Notes: generated by a model not told the origin, from the letters alone. Counted from the first letter of the stretch, positions 11,935 through 24,686 are shown. The stretch is DNA of 64,000 bases from Ligula intestinalis (GCA_036362985.1 JAYGXS010000005.1:4800388-4864387); one strand, 5' to 3'. Numbers and translations: made by a program.

Positions 11935-12763
11935 ATGATCTAAAAATGTCACTAACCTAAAACTGAACTAAAACTAATAAAACTAAGAAGTAACCACAGG
12001 AATAGAGGCTAGGGTGTATCTAGCGTGGGTGACCAACTTAACTTCTACCGGATGTAAGGTTATGAATGGGGTTAGTGTTAAGGCAAGGGTTAGCAGTAGA
12101 ATAAGCGCATGAAAAAGTGTAGCAAATTTGAATCTAGTGCAAGGCCGCCTGCCATGCGGAGAGAGGGGAGGGGGATTGCTACTGTTGTGCCCCATCAATC
12201 GTTCTTCTCCTGAGTTACACTCTTTTTTCTCTTCCCTTCCAGTGGGAATTATAAGGCACGGTGCGAGTATGCACGACGTACGTAAAAAGCAACCACACAC
12301 CCTTTCTCTCTTGGTCGTCTGCTTAATTTAATCTGAAATAGACTGATCAAAGGTACTGAGAGGTAAACAAGAACACTGTGCGCTAATCGTGAAATTTTGA
12401 CTGTTCAAAGTGGGTTGAGTTTCTGATCACCAGCTGTGTAGTTCTGCATGCCTTCATTTCCCAAGGCTAGGCTCTGACCATTTTTCTCGAAAACGTACGC
12501 TTTCCCACACAACTCTTCATACAGCTAAGTGCATTTTAAACGGTACCTACCCGGGGGGGGATGCGGCAAACCTTTTGATAAAGGCAACCACGGTGAGGGA
12601 GGCCGCCACCACCACAAAGATTGCATAGTTTTAGCGGGGACAGTGCACGAATAGACCCTGGCCTGATAAAATGCACTGCATGTTTGCACCTTCCTGGCTT
12701 GGCGAAACCGATAAAGTTCATAGCAATCACGTCCACACACACACACACGCATACATGACAGTT
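11935..12763. other. No recognisable gene
   Basis: It contains an A-rich flank (11940-11990), a degenerate GGGTTA-like tract near 12055-12105 and a short CA microsatellite near 12735-12750. No domain recognised. Confidence 0.4.
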
Positions 12764-12985
12764 CGACCTTCGCTCCTGACGCTGTCATTCACGCACTTCA
12801 GCAGAATTAAGCAACGCAGGGACTCCCGCGGAATTATATTGAAAGTAGACTTGAGGGGAATCTACTTCACCTTCTCATCACTCCCACACCGGGACCCGAG
12901 ATCAAGGCAAAAGTCGAGATGGGCTTAGGCGGCTGGCGCGACCATCACTCAGCAGGCGCACCAACGGCACCACCTTGCTAGGTGG
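12764..12985. repeat. Dispersed repeat (family E), copy 2
   Basis: Same block order as 4568-4800, with the ggctggcgcg block near its right end. Too diverged to set exact limits. Confidence 0.45.
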
Positions 12986-13152
12986 GCTCCCGCCTGTAAG
13001 CGCTATGAAGGCCAAATTAAGAAGGAGCCATTGGGTCTGCCTCTCAGTCCGTACTACGCCACTTCACACAACAAGACACACACTGGGCCGACTGCGGTGT
13101 CTACGTTATCCCGTCAGTTGGCAACCCTCCAAGCCACGACTTTTAGCGCACC

Positions 13153-13470
13153 GTGATAGTATAGGTGTTAAGGCTAAGACGATTAACCCTAACAGCTACA
13201 ATCTTCGAGGCTCGGTTCCTTAGGATATGGGAGAAGTCTTAGGAAGGCAGAGTAGACGGAAGAGTGTATTGTTTATAGAAGAGTTAGGGGGAATGTTGCT
13301 ACTTGGTCTTGCAAGGCGTCCGACCATGAGACCAGTGGGAGATAGTGGTGTCGCCGCAACCGCGACGCGCGGAGGCGGAATTCCAAGTCTCACCGGTCAC
13401 AGCCACCAACTTTAAGTCTTGTGTGCGTGGGCCTGTGATTGGTTGCCTTGCGCGAGATTAAGCCATGTGT
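13153..13470 (-). repeat. Family A repeat, subfamily II, minus
   Basis: On plus it begins with the hairpin arm (ggtgttaaggctaag...ttaaccctaac), then ggttccttagg, agaagtctt and gcctgtgattggttg. The hairpin arms carry the ggcta/ttaacc variant discussed in the findings. Confidence 0.6.
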
Positions 13471-14783
13471 GTCAGTAGATGGCCCTTGTCCTTGAGCGAT
13501 AGACAGGCCAGGGGTCGGCCATCCCACTAACCATAGCGTTGGCGTGATGAGTCAATGGTAGCGTTAATGTCCACTACAATAGCTTCAAACCCATTAGATT
13601 GTTTTAAGTGAGGAAAAAAATGCGCTGAGGCTCGACCTTAGTATCTTATCCACCATCAACAACAGACCACCGCCCAGCTGATCGGTCATCTGAGCTGAAA
13701 TGGGTGGCACACATCCACACACCCAGTCAAGCGTATCTTTAAAAGTGCCTCTAGGCATCCCGAGATTATGACGAGGACAGAATAGATTTAAACGAGGAGT
13801 TGTCTCATGTCAACTGAAGGCGCACCACTTGTCCATTGACTGGCCTGACTCTTAGGTCGCCTGAGATGATGGCCGGTGCTATGGTCTGTCCTCTTCAACC
13901 TTCTGCAGCTGATGAGAGCAGGCAAACCGACTAATTGCGCCGCTGGCGAGGCAGACCAGTGGACAAGGACAAGTTGGTCCGAATAAAAATGCCATCGGAA
14001 CTTTTTACAATAGATATCAGATTTCGTATTATTTTTAACCTTCTGCACGACATGACAATTTCTCGAGGGCTTAGTAGAGAATATCCCGAAGCAAGAGCTG
14101 CTGGAGTTCACTTCCGGGGTAAAAGCTTGCATGAACTACAGTATCCAAAGCTTTGTTTACAAGTTAAATGAACAGTTGCTATGGAAAATAGGCCTGGGTT
14201 TGGCTGCTAGCTAAGCATTTTAAAATCATGCTCACATCCAGGTTCTGAAGAAGGACTTGGGTCTCGTGTACGCATGGCCGTTGGAAACGGACTGTTGGAA
14301 TAATCGAGCACGTCACCCAGACAGAGACACAGATAGTCTAAAGTCACGTCGGAAGGGACAAGTCACGCGACCTTCAAAGGGCGGACATTATGTCTGGACA
14401 AAGAAGGCGCACCCGAAGCCACAGTGCACTGTAGTCGAGCCGAGCTGAGCCGAGCCGAGTGAGGTCACGCTGAGGACAGACACACAGGCGTGCGTTAGCG
14501 GAGTGCGCGCGACAGCTTGAGAGTCAATGGGGAGCAATGGCGACTGCACCTTAAATAGCGAGACTGCCAGCAGGACGGGGACTCTGTTGTGGACACGTTG
14601 CCTAGACGAGACCGACCACAGAAGGCTACTGCTGGACACACAGACCAGAGTTCATGCACTAGTACCAGTGACAATAAAGTACTAGCAGTTATCCCATTCT
14701 GCCTTCTCGTTCTAACACGCACTGGGGAAACATAACAGGTGTTGACACAGGAACACACGCGGTAAAAAATGAGTAAAATATTG
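13471..14783. other. No recognisable gene
   Basis: Short frames only (for example 13788-14132 minus, 13935-14171 plus), mutually overlapping and without domains. A short gagccgagc reiteration lies near 14437-14459. Confidence 0.4.
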
Positions 14784-15232
14784 TGAGATACAATGTGGTC
14801 CGACTGGATAATAGGTGATCTAACGTATCCCAATAAATATAAGTTATTGAAATCGGATAAGGCGTGAAAGGCCAGCGTAGTAGAGATAATTGTGTACACA
14901 AAGGAGAGGAGAATTGATGAGAGTAGATTGAATTGGGAGAGGCACGTCCGCTCAGTAGGTTGACCGAGTCCCAAGTGAAGTGTTAGCAGGAATCAGGCAA
15001 GAAGACAGAGAGAGAGAGAGAACGTCCATTGGCTAGGTAGGCCTGTGATTGGTTGGACACCGTGCGGGTGTACAATGTGTGGATGGATAGCGTATAGACA
15101 AAGTGGGTGGCCTGTGTCTCGTGCCAGTAAGTCCGGCGAGCTTAATGACCTTGAGGTCTACATGGATGGAGGCCACGACCGGAAAGACAGACATCGGGAA
15201 ATGCGCCTGTTAGAGTACAAGGTCGCTACAAT
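14784..15232 (-). repeat. Chimeric repeat: family B end joined to family A body
   Basis: Positions 14784-14890 carry the family-B start (gagatacaatgtggtccgac, gataaggcgtgaaaggcc). At gtgtacacaaagg the sequence switches into a minus-strand family-A body (GA-rich block, gcctgtgattggttgg, ccagacatcggg, gtacaaggtcgctaca). In other family-A copies that position is occupied by the hairpin end. This shows that family A occurs with at least two alternative termini. Confidence 0.65.
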
Positions 15233-15627
15233 ATAATTACTGATAGAGAAGGAAGCGAAGGAAGGAATGCTCATTTTGGCTTATTAGCTGTCATCAGCCA
15301 TCCCAGGTCGCGCGACCCCTGCGTCTCGAATCCGCGGTCCGTGAGTTAGAATTTAAACACCCCAATAACTGAGTCTCTAGCTCGTTGTCCTGTTGGTTTT
15401 AATCGGATTTATTAACAATATTCGTGAAGTACCGTCTTATAAGCCAGACTCTTCCCGTTGTGTATATGTTACTTCTTAACCTGCGGGTGCCTATAGGATT
15501 CAAGATTGCGCTCCAAGACAACCCGCGCTAGGTGAGCGCGCTTCTACTATAAAGCTGTTAAACCTACTATATAAGTGATCATCCTCGATTGCTATACTTC
15601 AGCCCTCCAAAAAGGAAGAGTAGGTGG
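15233..15627. other. No recognisable gene
   Basis: No domain, RNA gene or clear repeat seen. Confidence 0.4.
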
Positions 15628-15910
15628 CAGCATGAATTCGGTAGTGCTCTGCTGATTCACCTCTTTCTCACGCTCTAAGCCATTGCCTACCACGAGTTAC
15701 TCCGCGCACCCAGCTGACTCACTCTCTCTTCTCGGTGCGTTCTTGTACTTGAACGCGTCCTCGCTGTCGACGCGCGTACGCCCGAAGCTAATCGATTCCT
15801 CGCGAGGTCTGATGCCAACAACTGCACCCCTTCCTGATTGGCTGAGGACACACCCCGCTTTCAGGGCGTCGCAGCAACGGACACGTTTGCACCTACGCGG
15901 CTGGCTTTTG
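15628..15910 (+). repeat. Dispersed repeat (family F), copy 1
   Basis: It aligns well by eye with 26762-27035: gaattcggtagtgct, ctgactca, gtcgacgcg, agctaatcgattcctcgcga, tcctgattggctga and cacctacgc blocks occur in the same order and spacing. Both copies are in the same orientation. Confidence 0.75.
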
Positions 15911-16229
15911 AACGCGGCGCTTGCAGCGGCTACTGTAAAGCTACTTGACCTCATTAAATTTGTTCCAATTCATTTCGTCTTCCCAGACTTGTGATTTGGG
16001 GATCCTGCTGGTGTCGAGACAGCAAGTAGCTCTCGATAAGTACACCGCGTAACGCCATGGATGAACATCTAGTGACTAGCTCCACACGAGGAGCACTTGT
16101 GAATGCTTGTCGTGTCTAGGTCAAGTCAAAGGTCACTTGTGAGCGCTTGTTAGTTCCGGCCTCGGAAACAGTCATTTACAGGTCGAGTCAAATCGGGCCT
16201 CTGTGACGAATACCAAGCAGACATCACTT
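15911..16229. other. No gene; short reiteration
   Basis: A short direct reiteration around cacttgtga..gcttgt occurs near 16086-16150. Nothing else recognised. Confidence 0.35.
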
Positions 16230-16420
16230 CAGACGCCGTCTGCTGGCTTGCGGTTGTGCGGTCGTCTGACAGTTAATTTCCTACTGCCTATTTTCCCATT
16301 CCTTCTGTGCAGAATAAACGCTTTCTACCTCTCCGGCCTCCCTATGACTTCCTACCTCCTAAGGAACTGGACTTAAAGATCGCAGTTTTCAAGGGTTAAC
16401 TTATTAAACCCGCTGCGATA
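16230..16420 (+). repeat. Family A repeat, subfamily II, 3' part
   Basis: It has the cttctgtgcagaataa, cctaaggaactgg and gatcgcag...ctgcgata blocks. The terminal hairpin is well preserved (gggttaa / ttaaaccc). Confidence 0.65.
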
Positions 16421-17329
16421 AACACGCCTCTATCATAAGCGAAGGCCAGTCTCCAACTCCATACTTCTCCCACGCATAAAGGCAATGTCGAACACAACGT
16501 AAAAGGCTCTGTCATTTTGTGCCGCACGTATATCGGAAATACCGCTGTTCGACTAACGCATGCCCTGGACTAATGCTAGTCCCATTTTGGCTCAGTGCAA
16601 CAGGTAATTTGTTAGTGGGGGGGGGGAAGTAGGCACATATAAGCCATTCCAACGGAGGAACAAAGACAACTGAAGAATGTTGCTGGGTGCTGTCCGCGGA
16701 AATTTCAAAAGGCAGAGTGGTGGAACGCAGTAGTCACCTTTACCACCCAAGGCACCACTGTCTTCCCTTCTGACGCATCATCTATGCTTTTCCAGTGCAA
16801 AGGACCTTCGCGGTACGCGGAAACAAACCAATCAAAATCACCATTTTCAAAAACTGGACGGACGAATTGGACAAAGAGAACCGCTTGTCACGCATAGAAG
16901 CAATCATGTTAAACAAAACACAGTCGGACGCTGGTAACTCCGTGCTGAAGGTGGCCGTGCGATAAATTTCGGCGGGGGTACCTATTTCTTTGAAGTTATG
17001 GCGGATAAGGAGAAGAGATCGATCCTAGCGCGACGTGGCGCCATGGCTTAAAGGCGTTACCAAATCAACATCATCGTTAACGCCCCTAAGCTTCCCCTTA
17101 ACAGCCTACCCCGCCATCAAATTAAGAGCAAAGCCACCCGTCGTATGGGAAGCACTTGAATTAGCCCAATCCTGGTTGCAACGCCCAACGTATCGCGACT
17201 GCTTATACCTTTGCATCTGTGCCCCGATCTCCGGTCTGGCCAATCATCTTAAAGTCTAGCTCACACGTGAGCACGCTGTAATGATGTCCGCGCTCTTGAG
17301 CTTCGGTTGCTGGCCAGCGCGGCTGCGGG
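16421..17329. other. No recognisable gene
   Basis: It contains a run of ten G at 16617-16626. The 74-codon frame at 17035-17259 has no recognisable domain. Confidence 0.4.
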
Positions 17330-17465
17330 CGCACGCTCGTCCGATAGTCAACTTCTTTTAACCTAGTCTCCACTATCTTGGTAACGAATATACTATTCCT
17401 CCTACCTGGCATCCCACTTCTTCTCTACCCAGCCCGAACCAAGCCTGAAGATCGCAGCGGCTAGG
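17330..17465 (+). repeat. Family A repeat, degenerate 3' fragment
   Basis: Faint match to the last 130 bp of family A, ending in gcctgaagatcgcagcggct. The hairpin is lost. Confidence 0.4.
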
Positions 17466-17624
17466 GTCTTGTAGTGGTTGCTACTGCCTGACGCTCTCCT
17501 AACTCTTGACGCCACAGACGATGTCACGCAGAGAAAAGGTCCCCGTGCAAAGGCAGTTTTCTGCGTGCCTCCAGCCATGCGCATACGGACGCATGCCCCT
17601 CACTGCTAGCGAACGCAAAAGCTT

Positions 17625-17950
17625 TGCCTTCTCGTCGTGACCTCAATCCGTCCGAGGAGATACCCGCGCTAATAGACTAGCTTCATTAGTAGGTTGACCT
17701 CAACCAGTCTGGACAGACCTCAATGCGGTGGCTGCCGCTAGACATCACTTTGGACCGCGCCGCTTTAGCGGAAGGACGTCCGCTCCGGCAATCAAAACTT
17801 CGTCCTAACTTTTCTCATTTCCGTCTGTACAGCATTCACTCTTCTATCACTCTGGGCTTCCCATGACTTCTCTCGTCTCCTAAGGAACTGGGCCTGGAAG
17901 ATCGCAGTTTTTAGGGCTAACCAACTTAGCCTTAACTCCTCGATAGTCTT
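17625..17950 (+). repeat. Family A repeat, subfamily II
   Basis: Blocks: cgtcgtgacctcaatccgtc, cgtctgtacag, cctaaggaactgg and gatcgcag...cgatag. The hairpin arms are ggcta and tagcc, both changed relative to subfamily I but still complementary. Confidence 0.65.
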
Positions 17951-19171
17951 TCCAATTAAATTAACCTACTGCGATAAGCTAGCCAAAACGTAAAGGATTA
18001 AAAAAAACCGAGGATAATACATTTTTATAATTTCGACGCCCAAATCACGGGAAGTAGCGGTTTAGGCAGATGAAAATTATTTAATTCGCGAAGGAAAGTA
18101 GCCAAGAATACGCCAAGCTTCTTCGCAGGCGTGAAGACAATCTACGACTTCCCTGTGCAAATCGCATGGCCCTTTTTTTATAGAAAAGATACAACACTTG
18201 GTCAGAAAATTCCGGCAGAATATTCAGTCTAAAAGGAAAACACAGAGAAACTGTCACAAATGGTAATCAATTACGCCCTCGCTCACCGCTCAAGTTGCAA
18301 TAGCCAACTAAGACGGCGTAGTTGCTGCTCGGCTGGAAATTGTCGGGTGCCGAGTATATTGCAACCGTAATTCCCAAAGAAGGTGACCCTCAACTTGTGG
18401 ACAATTCTCCCATACTTTTGCAGTGGACACAGTCAAGTACCGCAAGACTTCATGTGCACTGCCACCGATCAGCTGTGTAAATCAACTGAAGCCCGTCAGG
18501 TGTGTTATCCTGACAAAACAGTCTTCCTTCAAGAGTACCACAAAATCACAGATCCTATCCATGCGATCGGAAAACTACAGGACAGCTGCCAGAAACCAAG
18601 GTGCGGCCTCCGTGTTACCCTCGCGGATCTGCCAGCGGGCCTGGACACCACGAATCCTGATAAATCCTGGCAAAAAATTATGCTGAACTTCAGATTTTCT
18701 GAACGATTTTCCCAGACCCGGCATGATGTGCGCAGCACGGACAAGAGAGCATCATCATCATTACCTTTCTGATGAACATCTACAGTAAGAAGCGATCCAA
18801 AATCAACTGCAGCCACAGAACTACCGGAAACCTACCCAAAATCCGATGCATTCAGGCAGAAGCGAAAGTAACCTTGAACAGTTACCACGACCTCTTATTT
18901 ACGGATGACTGCTCATCGAAATCCACAACCGGGCCGAAGCATGGACCACACCGTCGCCGGCTGCTTAAACTTCGCACTGACTATACAGAAAATACAGTGT
19001 GGATGCAGTGCCAACGAGACTAATTGCGCAGGTGGGTTGAATCGCTTAGCCTTATGCTCAAAAATTTGGCTGCAGACCGAATCCTCAGAGCTACGCAGGC
19101 CAAAGCAGTCAATCTAGACGTGGCGCTGAAACTTTACCAGCCCTCAACTAAAGATATACCGAACAGAGGCT
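17951..19171. other. No recognisable gene
   Basis: Overlapping frames at 18383-18772 and 18423-18686 (plus) and 18529-18816 (minus) have no recognisable domain. The mutual overlap argues that they are accidental. Confidence 0.35.
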
Positions 19172-19370
19172 TTATCACCGGGGTGTTAAGGCTAATAAGG
19201 GTTAACCAAAAAAATGCAGTCTTTCAGGCCAGATTCCTTAGGTGAAGAAAGAAGTCGCAGGAAAGCCAGATTGGTAGGAACAGTATATTCTGCACAGAGG
19301 AGTTGAACAGTAGGCTGTGAGATGTTTGATTCGGAGTGGCTGGCGTCTGACCGTGAGAACGTGGGGTCGT
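19172..19370 (-). repeat. Family A repeat, subfamily II, minus, 3' part
   Basis: It starts with the hairpin (gtgttaaggctaataagggt), then ccttaggtgaagaaag and agtatattctgcacag. 5'-truncated. Confidence 0.55.
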
Positions 19371-20439
19371 CAAAATCACCGACAATGCTGACTACGGCCG
19401 CTCCCTGCCTGGGCGGAATCCGGAGTTGTGTCTGGCCGCAGTCATTTGAGCGGCCACCATTAGCTGTCTTTGTCGCAGTCAGCCTTGATGGAAAGTGGTC
19501 AGACTCTTCGCGTTTGAGCGGAGTGGACAGGATTTTGGAAGTCATCGCGACGGCAGCCTTGGCGTGATGAGTCAGCGATCACGGGTTCTAACAGTGGCTT
19601 TGAATGGCCACTACAGCTTTACAAGTCTAAGCTGAGACAACTGAAAATCGATCAGAGGAACAATAATTTTGTCAAAATTACAAATATAAATTCCCTGGCA
19701 GATCACGGAACTGAGACCACCTTCCCCCTCCGTCTTACAGATGGCCTTACGCTAAATTTAATTAAGATTAAATACTTCCGTTAATCAACCCTATGACCAG
19801 TCCCAACCTAACCCTAAACCGTAACTCTGATCTGAGCTCTTGGCCTACCCTTCTTGCTGACCTTAACTTTTTTCTAATTGTAATTCAAGGCAAAACTGCT
19901 TGCAGTAGGAGGTGGTTCCCGTTCCTATAGGGGAAGAGAAGGAGGATGGAGAAGGAGAACCTAACAGCAAGCCCTACCAAGAATTTTATTGGCCTGGCTT
20001 TTCGGATCCCCCACGAAGCCCTAATCGGTGGCGGCAGCCTTTAGAAGGCACGTGGGAAGTACGGTCTGTCGTTAGACTACTACAAACTACTTCTAATTAG
20101 TAGTGAGCTCCGGATGCAGCGCACTTGATCGCCCGCAGCTGAGTCTGTGCTTGTTGCAGTTTCATGTTGCGGACTGCTGCCTCTCCAGCGGAAGGAGAAA
20201 TGGGCGATATGCCAAAATTCTGCCCGAAAACAGAATCAGTGAGGTGACGGAAAAGAAGTCGGGGTCCTGAAGTGACAATGTTCTTGGCAGCGACTATTCC
20301 CTTCTGACGTTCACAACTAAAGTGAACATAAAGGAAGAAACGTGTGTGTGTTCGACCATCGATTTAGATTCAGTGTACCAAGTGCACCAACAGGTTGGTA
20401 CAGAAGGTGACAGTCCCAGGAGTTAGATTACAGTGATAG
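19371..20439. other. No gene; short telomere-like tract
   Basis: Near 19792-19835 there is a degenerate CCCTAA-type tract. No domain recognised. Confidence 0.4.
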
Positions 20440-20735
20440 CAGATGTAGCTGGCGCCAACCACACTCTACACCTTCATTTGGGCTCAAGAAGACCAAACGG
20501 AACCCGGTGCTAGCCGCTTTCTCCACTGCAAATCAGAAACACAGTCTAACTTAGTGTTTAGTGACAGTAAACTTTGCGCGGGTACTACCTTAATATTTAC
20601 CCTCACTCACCTTTAGTAGGTATCAAGACAGGCTCAAGGAGGCCGAGACAGATACCGCTGCTCCTATTTCTACTATTACTAGTAGCTGCACGTTAATAGA
20701 ACTGGTACTAACAGTGACGCTTCCATTTGTCAGAG
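20440..20735 (-). repeat. Dispersed repeat (family C), inverted fragment
   Basis: The reverse complement matches 30860-31000, including aactttgcgcg, the cctcactcac..ttagtaggt block and ctcaaggag. This is a third locus for family C. Confidence 0.55.
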
Positions 20736-20896
20736 ATGACGTTGATTAAAGCTAACGCTGGGGCTCAAATCCCCTTGGATCTCAAGAAGGAGTGTGAATC
20801 TGGGTTTAAACTATTCCTAATAAGTATGTAGTGACACTGAACTGTCTGAGAAGAAGATGAAGAAGAAGACTCAATCGCTGGGGCAATACGTTTATT

Positions 20897-20940
20897 CGCC
20901 GGAAATTTCGACATCCGTCGAGGATTCATCATCAGAGACA
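20897..20940 (-). ncRNA. Degenerate hammerhead-like motif in PLE-1 left arm
   Basis: On minus it has CTGATGA and GAAA in the right order, but the ACGTC block after GAAA is lost. Probably inactive. Confidence 0.4.
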
Positions 20941-20987
20941 TAAGTAGGAAGCAGTAGCGCAAACGGGTCTGCTGCTGTTCCTGCTCA

Positions 20988-21031
20988 TGTCTCTGATAAT
21001 GAATCCGTGATGAATGTCGAAACGTCAGGCG
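20988..21031 (+). ncRNA. Degenerate hammerhead-like motif in PLE-1 right arm
   Basis: It has TGTCT, then CTGATAA (core changed from CTGATGA), then GAAACGTC and AGGCG. The core substitution should abolish activity. Confidence 0.4.
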
Positions 21032-21118
21032 AATAAACGGATTGTCCCAGCGATCGAGTCTTCTTCTTATTCTCAATTGCTTCCTGGGACTCACGTGTCC
21101 GCTTGTATTGGCAACTGA

Positions 21119-24100
21119 CTTCTCTTTGTTTTACTTGGTTAAAATGCCTTGCATTAACTTAACACAACTTCTAAATAAGACTTTGAACAAACATGTGCTT
21201 TATCTGCAAACGAATTTTCTCTTATTTACTAGTTCGTAGCAGTTGAGATACTGTTACCTCGGGTTCTTGGATAGACTGTTGAGTATCCCAAATGTACATG
21301 CCGGGGCCCTGAGTACAACATAGCTTGCCTTGGGTTCCATTCTTTCAAATCTATCCATCAGGCTGTGTCTGTTTCCACTAAGGTCGGAATAAGATGCTAC
21401 TGCTAAAAGTGCGTACCTATGCAAAATTTCTAACTCTAGTAACCATACTTACGAAGGCCAGTGGGAAACCTCGGAATCTATCTCAGAGTACTGCCATGAA
21501 AAATATCGAACCAGCCGACGAGAACACCTGAATATGCAGGTTAGGACGGGGCAATACTAAATGACAACACCACGAACAGAGATTGCCCACATCTGTAGGA
21601 GCTTGCCCTCCCCTAGCGCTGCCATGATCACTCATTCTGTCTGCTCTGTCAATGTGGCCAGTCAACCGATTTTTGCGCATAGCTGATTCCTGGTTCACAC
21701 AGGACTCGCCTCGTCACTTGTAATGAGTAATCTATTAAGCGTGAATTGGCAGTCAAATCAGTCAATCGATTTTTGCGTATCGCTGATTACTGGCATGCGC
21801 CGGATTTGTGGTCAGCGCTGGCAGAAACCCACTTCATCACTGAGGCCTGGTGAACGGACGCAGCAAGCAACTGGCTCCCGATTCAGCTTGTACAATTCCT
21901 TGCTGCTATAGTTAAAAAGTTTTCCCATCAATTCTGTCTTGCCTGCCTTGATTTGGGGAAGGCTTTCGTGGTCGACGCTATAACTTGCGACACATCCATG
22001 CCTTGACGTCAAATTCGCACTGACACCTGGCTCCGTGATTTTTGTGCTCTATTGGAGCCATGAAAGAACCGCCTCGGCTCACTCTCAGGGTATTTAGACG
22101 GCAGGAACAGATCAAGTGTTGACAAGCCTCAACGCAGCAATTACTAGTGACATTTCCTTTATATTTTCTTAGAGTCGCCTTTTATTTCAGTTCCCGTTCG
22201 CCCTGACCGGACATTCTTGAACCGACCAGAACGGAGAGACAATCCTAACACATAGGGCAACTACCAGCGAAACAGAAATGACGTTTATAAATCCACATTC
22301 TAATCACGCATCACCTCTATTGACGACAAGCAAATCAGTCGCACTGCAACTGAAGGGTCACTGGCAGCAATCTTGCATTAGCACCCGCTGTGTACGCGTT
22401 GTCGAAGGTTACACTATTCAAAAAAAATTCTAGGTATCGTCCACAGCACCGCCTTCGACGCATTTTTGGACAATTGAAGGGCGTACACAGTTATAAAATG
22501 CCCACTTTAATGACCAGCAGGAGATCAACATCCCTCGGGATATGAATGAAGGAGTAATCAGTTCATTTGAACGCCTGTACTGTTCACTCATTTGGAATAC
22601 GCATTCTTTTGGCAGTCTGTTTAATGCAGAATAGGAAGCGAGGTAGTTTGTGGAAGGCGTAGCTAGAATATTTTACGTCTGAGACAAGTCTGACCACAAT
22701 CAGTCGACGTGCCTCTGACCTGTCAAAGGGGTGAGGGCAGAAGGAAAAGAAGCTCGATACAGGTTGGATCCCGTACACTGTTTTTGCTGTAAGCACCCGG
22801 TTTCTGACTGTCACCGTGTATCGATATTGTGTACTGGCTTGCCCGACCAAATACTCTGTACGGCCAATCCACGTTGAGTATTATATCGAGGTTGAGAACT
22901 GTTTCATCTTTCTGGACCTCTTTTTTTACTCTATATTCAGTAGTTGTGCGTACGTCAAACCCAATGATAACAACTATCATGGCAGTAGGGCATTATTAAG
23001 CAAAATAGTACAGGACAAACAATATTTCAAGAGCTAGGGGGGTCGGCCAAATCGCCTGATTCCGTACAAGGGAACAACACACGTTCAAATGCCACGTAGG
23101 GTGAAACCAGTCTTGGGAAAGCGTGTGTATGTTAGTGTGAGAGGGAGCGTGACTCTGCTTCAATATGATTTCAGGAGGCAATTCATGTGGCATCAGAATT
23201 GGTCTGAAGCACCAGCACGAAGGGGGGGGGGGTTCCTGTACAGAGACAATACTGCGATGGTAAGAGAGATGGCTGTTTCATTGATTTTCAGAGTAGCCGT
23301 GGCTAAGGGGGCCAAGAAGGGGAGGGAGTGAACAGCGGACTCTCCGTCAGGGGTCTTCAGTTTGGCTAGTCGAAACAGATGACTCTTGAGGCAGCGGTGG
23401 CGTACAGAACTGTGGGAAGAAGTGATTAAGAAGCAAGGACGCCGAGTGGGGGTGGGGACAGTATTCAGTTACCACTTGACCGGGGGAATGGTTTTGGCAC
23501 CAGCGTGCATTCGACTGGAAACAGAAAGGTCAACAGGGGAGGGTAGCAGCATTCTTTGAGAAAGGGGCACGGGCACACGGTTCAGAGGAAGGGCGAAAAG
23601 CTTTCATAAGAGGGCAACAATAATACGTAGGTCTAACAGAAGTTACGCTGGGGAAAGGACGTGATGAATTTCAGGCTTGTTCAGCTGGAAATAACACACC
23701 GTGTAGAGTGTTTAAAGGTCTTTTGGCATTCCGCGATCAGTGCCATCACCGCCGACTCATCTTTTCTTTACCCCTCAAGCCTCGCGTACTTGCATGTCGC
23801 AGTGTTAAATGATAGCGAAGTTGACAACAGAAGTTTATCCCAAATCAGAATTCAGCGAAGACTGATAAGGTTGGACAGCGTTTATTGTGAGCAGGACCCT
23901 TACAAAAGCAGGTGTTACTCGCAGTCTCCCCTGGCCAGTTGCTGGGTACGTGTCCGCTCGCGGGGTTAGAGTTGCCTGGGACATGTCCTCAGTCGCCTGC
24001 GACCAATCAATAAAATTCTGCACATCAGTGGGCTTCTAGCTCTCGTGAGGCTAGGGACAAGACTCGCCTGGCCGCAACCCAACAGTGAGGCGGACAGCGT

Positions 24101-24686
24101 GAGCGCCTCTTTCAGTTGATCGAACAAGAGTTTGCGTTGTGAATTGTCCGCACGAGTACGCAAGGCTTGGAAGGCAAGAAGAAGAAGGTGATTCAGCGGT
24201 ATTGGCACTGATAGCGGTCTGTTACAGGCATTTTGATTATCATATTATGCTGTTTTCATGCGTATAACGTGCAAATGGTCCTTCAAGTAGCCGGTTGCAG
24301 TAGGAGTAGACTGCAGGTCATGGACTGGGCACGCGTAGAGGGGCTGGTCTGTTTTGTGAGTCATAGCGCCCCTGCCAACATCCGGCCGTCTTGACACAGG
24401 TCTGACGTGGCAAGGTGCGTGAGGAGAGAGAATAATTCACGTGCAAGTCACCGATGCCGAGCTCACACTGTTTGGTACGCAGTAGACGCCATTTACGGTG
24501 ATCAAGCCAGCTTTCCTGTCGTATCCCCTGCGCTTGTTCATCAACATCGGTGTCAGAATTCCTATCAGATCGTCTTTAACACTTTTTGATTAACGTTCAT
24601 TCTTGAGCCCCACCAATGGCCGCACAGCAGCTATAAGTCTAGACGGCTACCATTGACTGCAGAGACAAAGGGATGGCAATAACCTG
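21119..24686. other. No recognisable gene over 3.5 kb
   Basis: Only short scattered frames without domains. A run of eleven G lies at 23222-23232 and a G-rich, gene-free stretch at 23200-23600. It may be very old repeat DNA; I cannot assign it. Confidence 0.4.

Larger units (their letters stand above)
20848..21118. mobile_element. Solo inverted pair of PLE-1 termini
   Basis: Two copies of the PLE-1 terminal sequence face each other with only about 45 bp between them. The left arm (20848-20940) is in minus orientation and the right arm (20985-21118) in plus. Both contain the tttattcgcc / gcgaataaac block, a (ttc)n tract and the gatcgagtcttcttctt end. No RT or endonuclease lies between them. 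They match the arms of the element at 35514-37360. Confidence 0.75.

Noticed and set aside
18383..18816. Overlapping ORFs of about 90-130 codons on both strands
   Set aside because: Mutually overlapping, non-ATG starts in part, and no recognisable domain.
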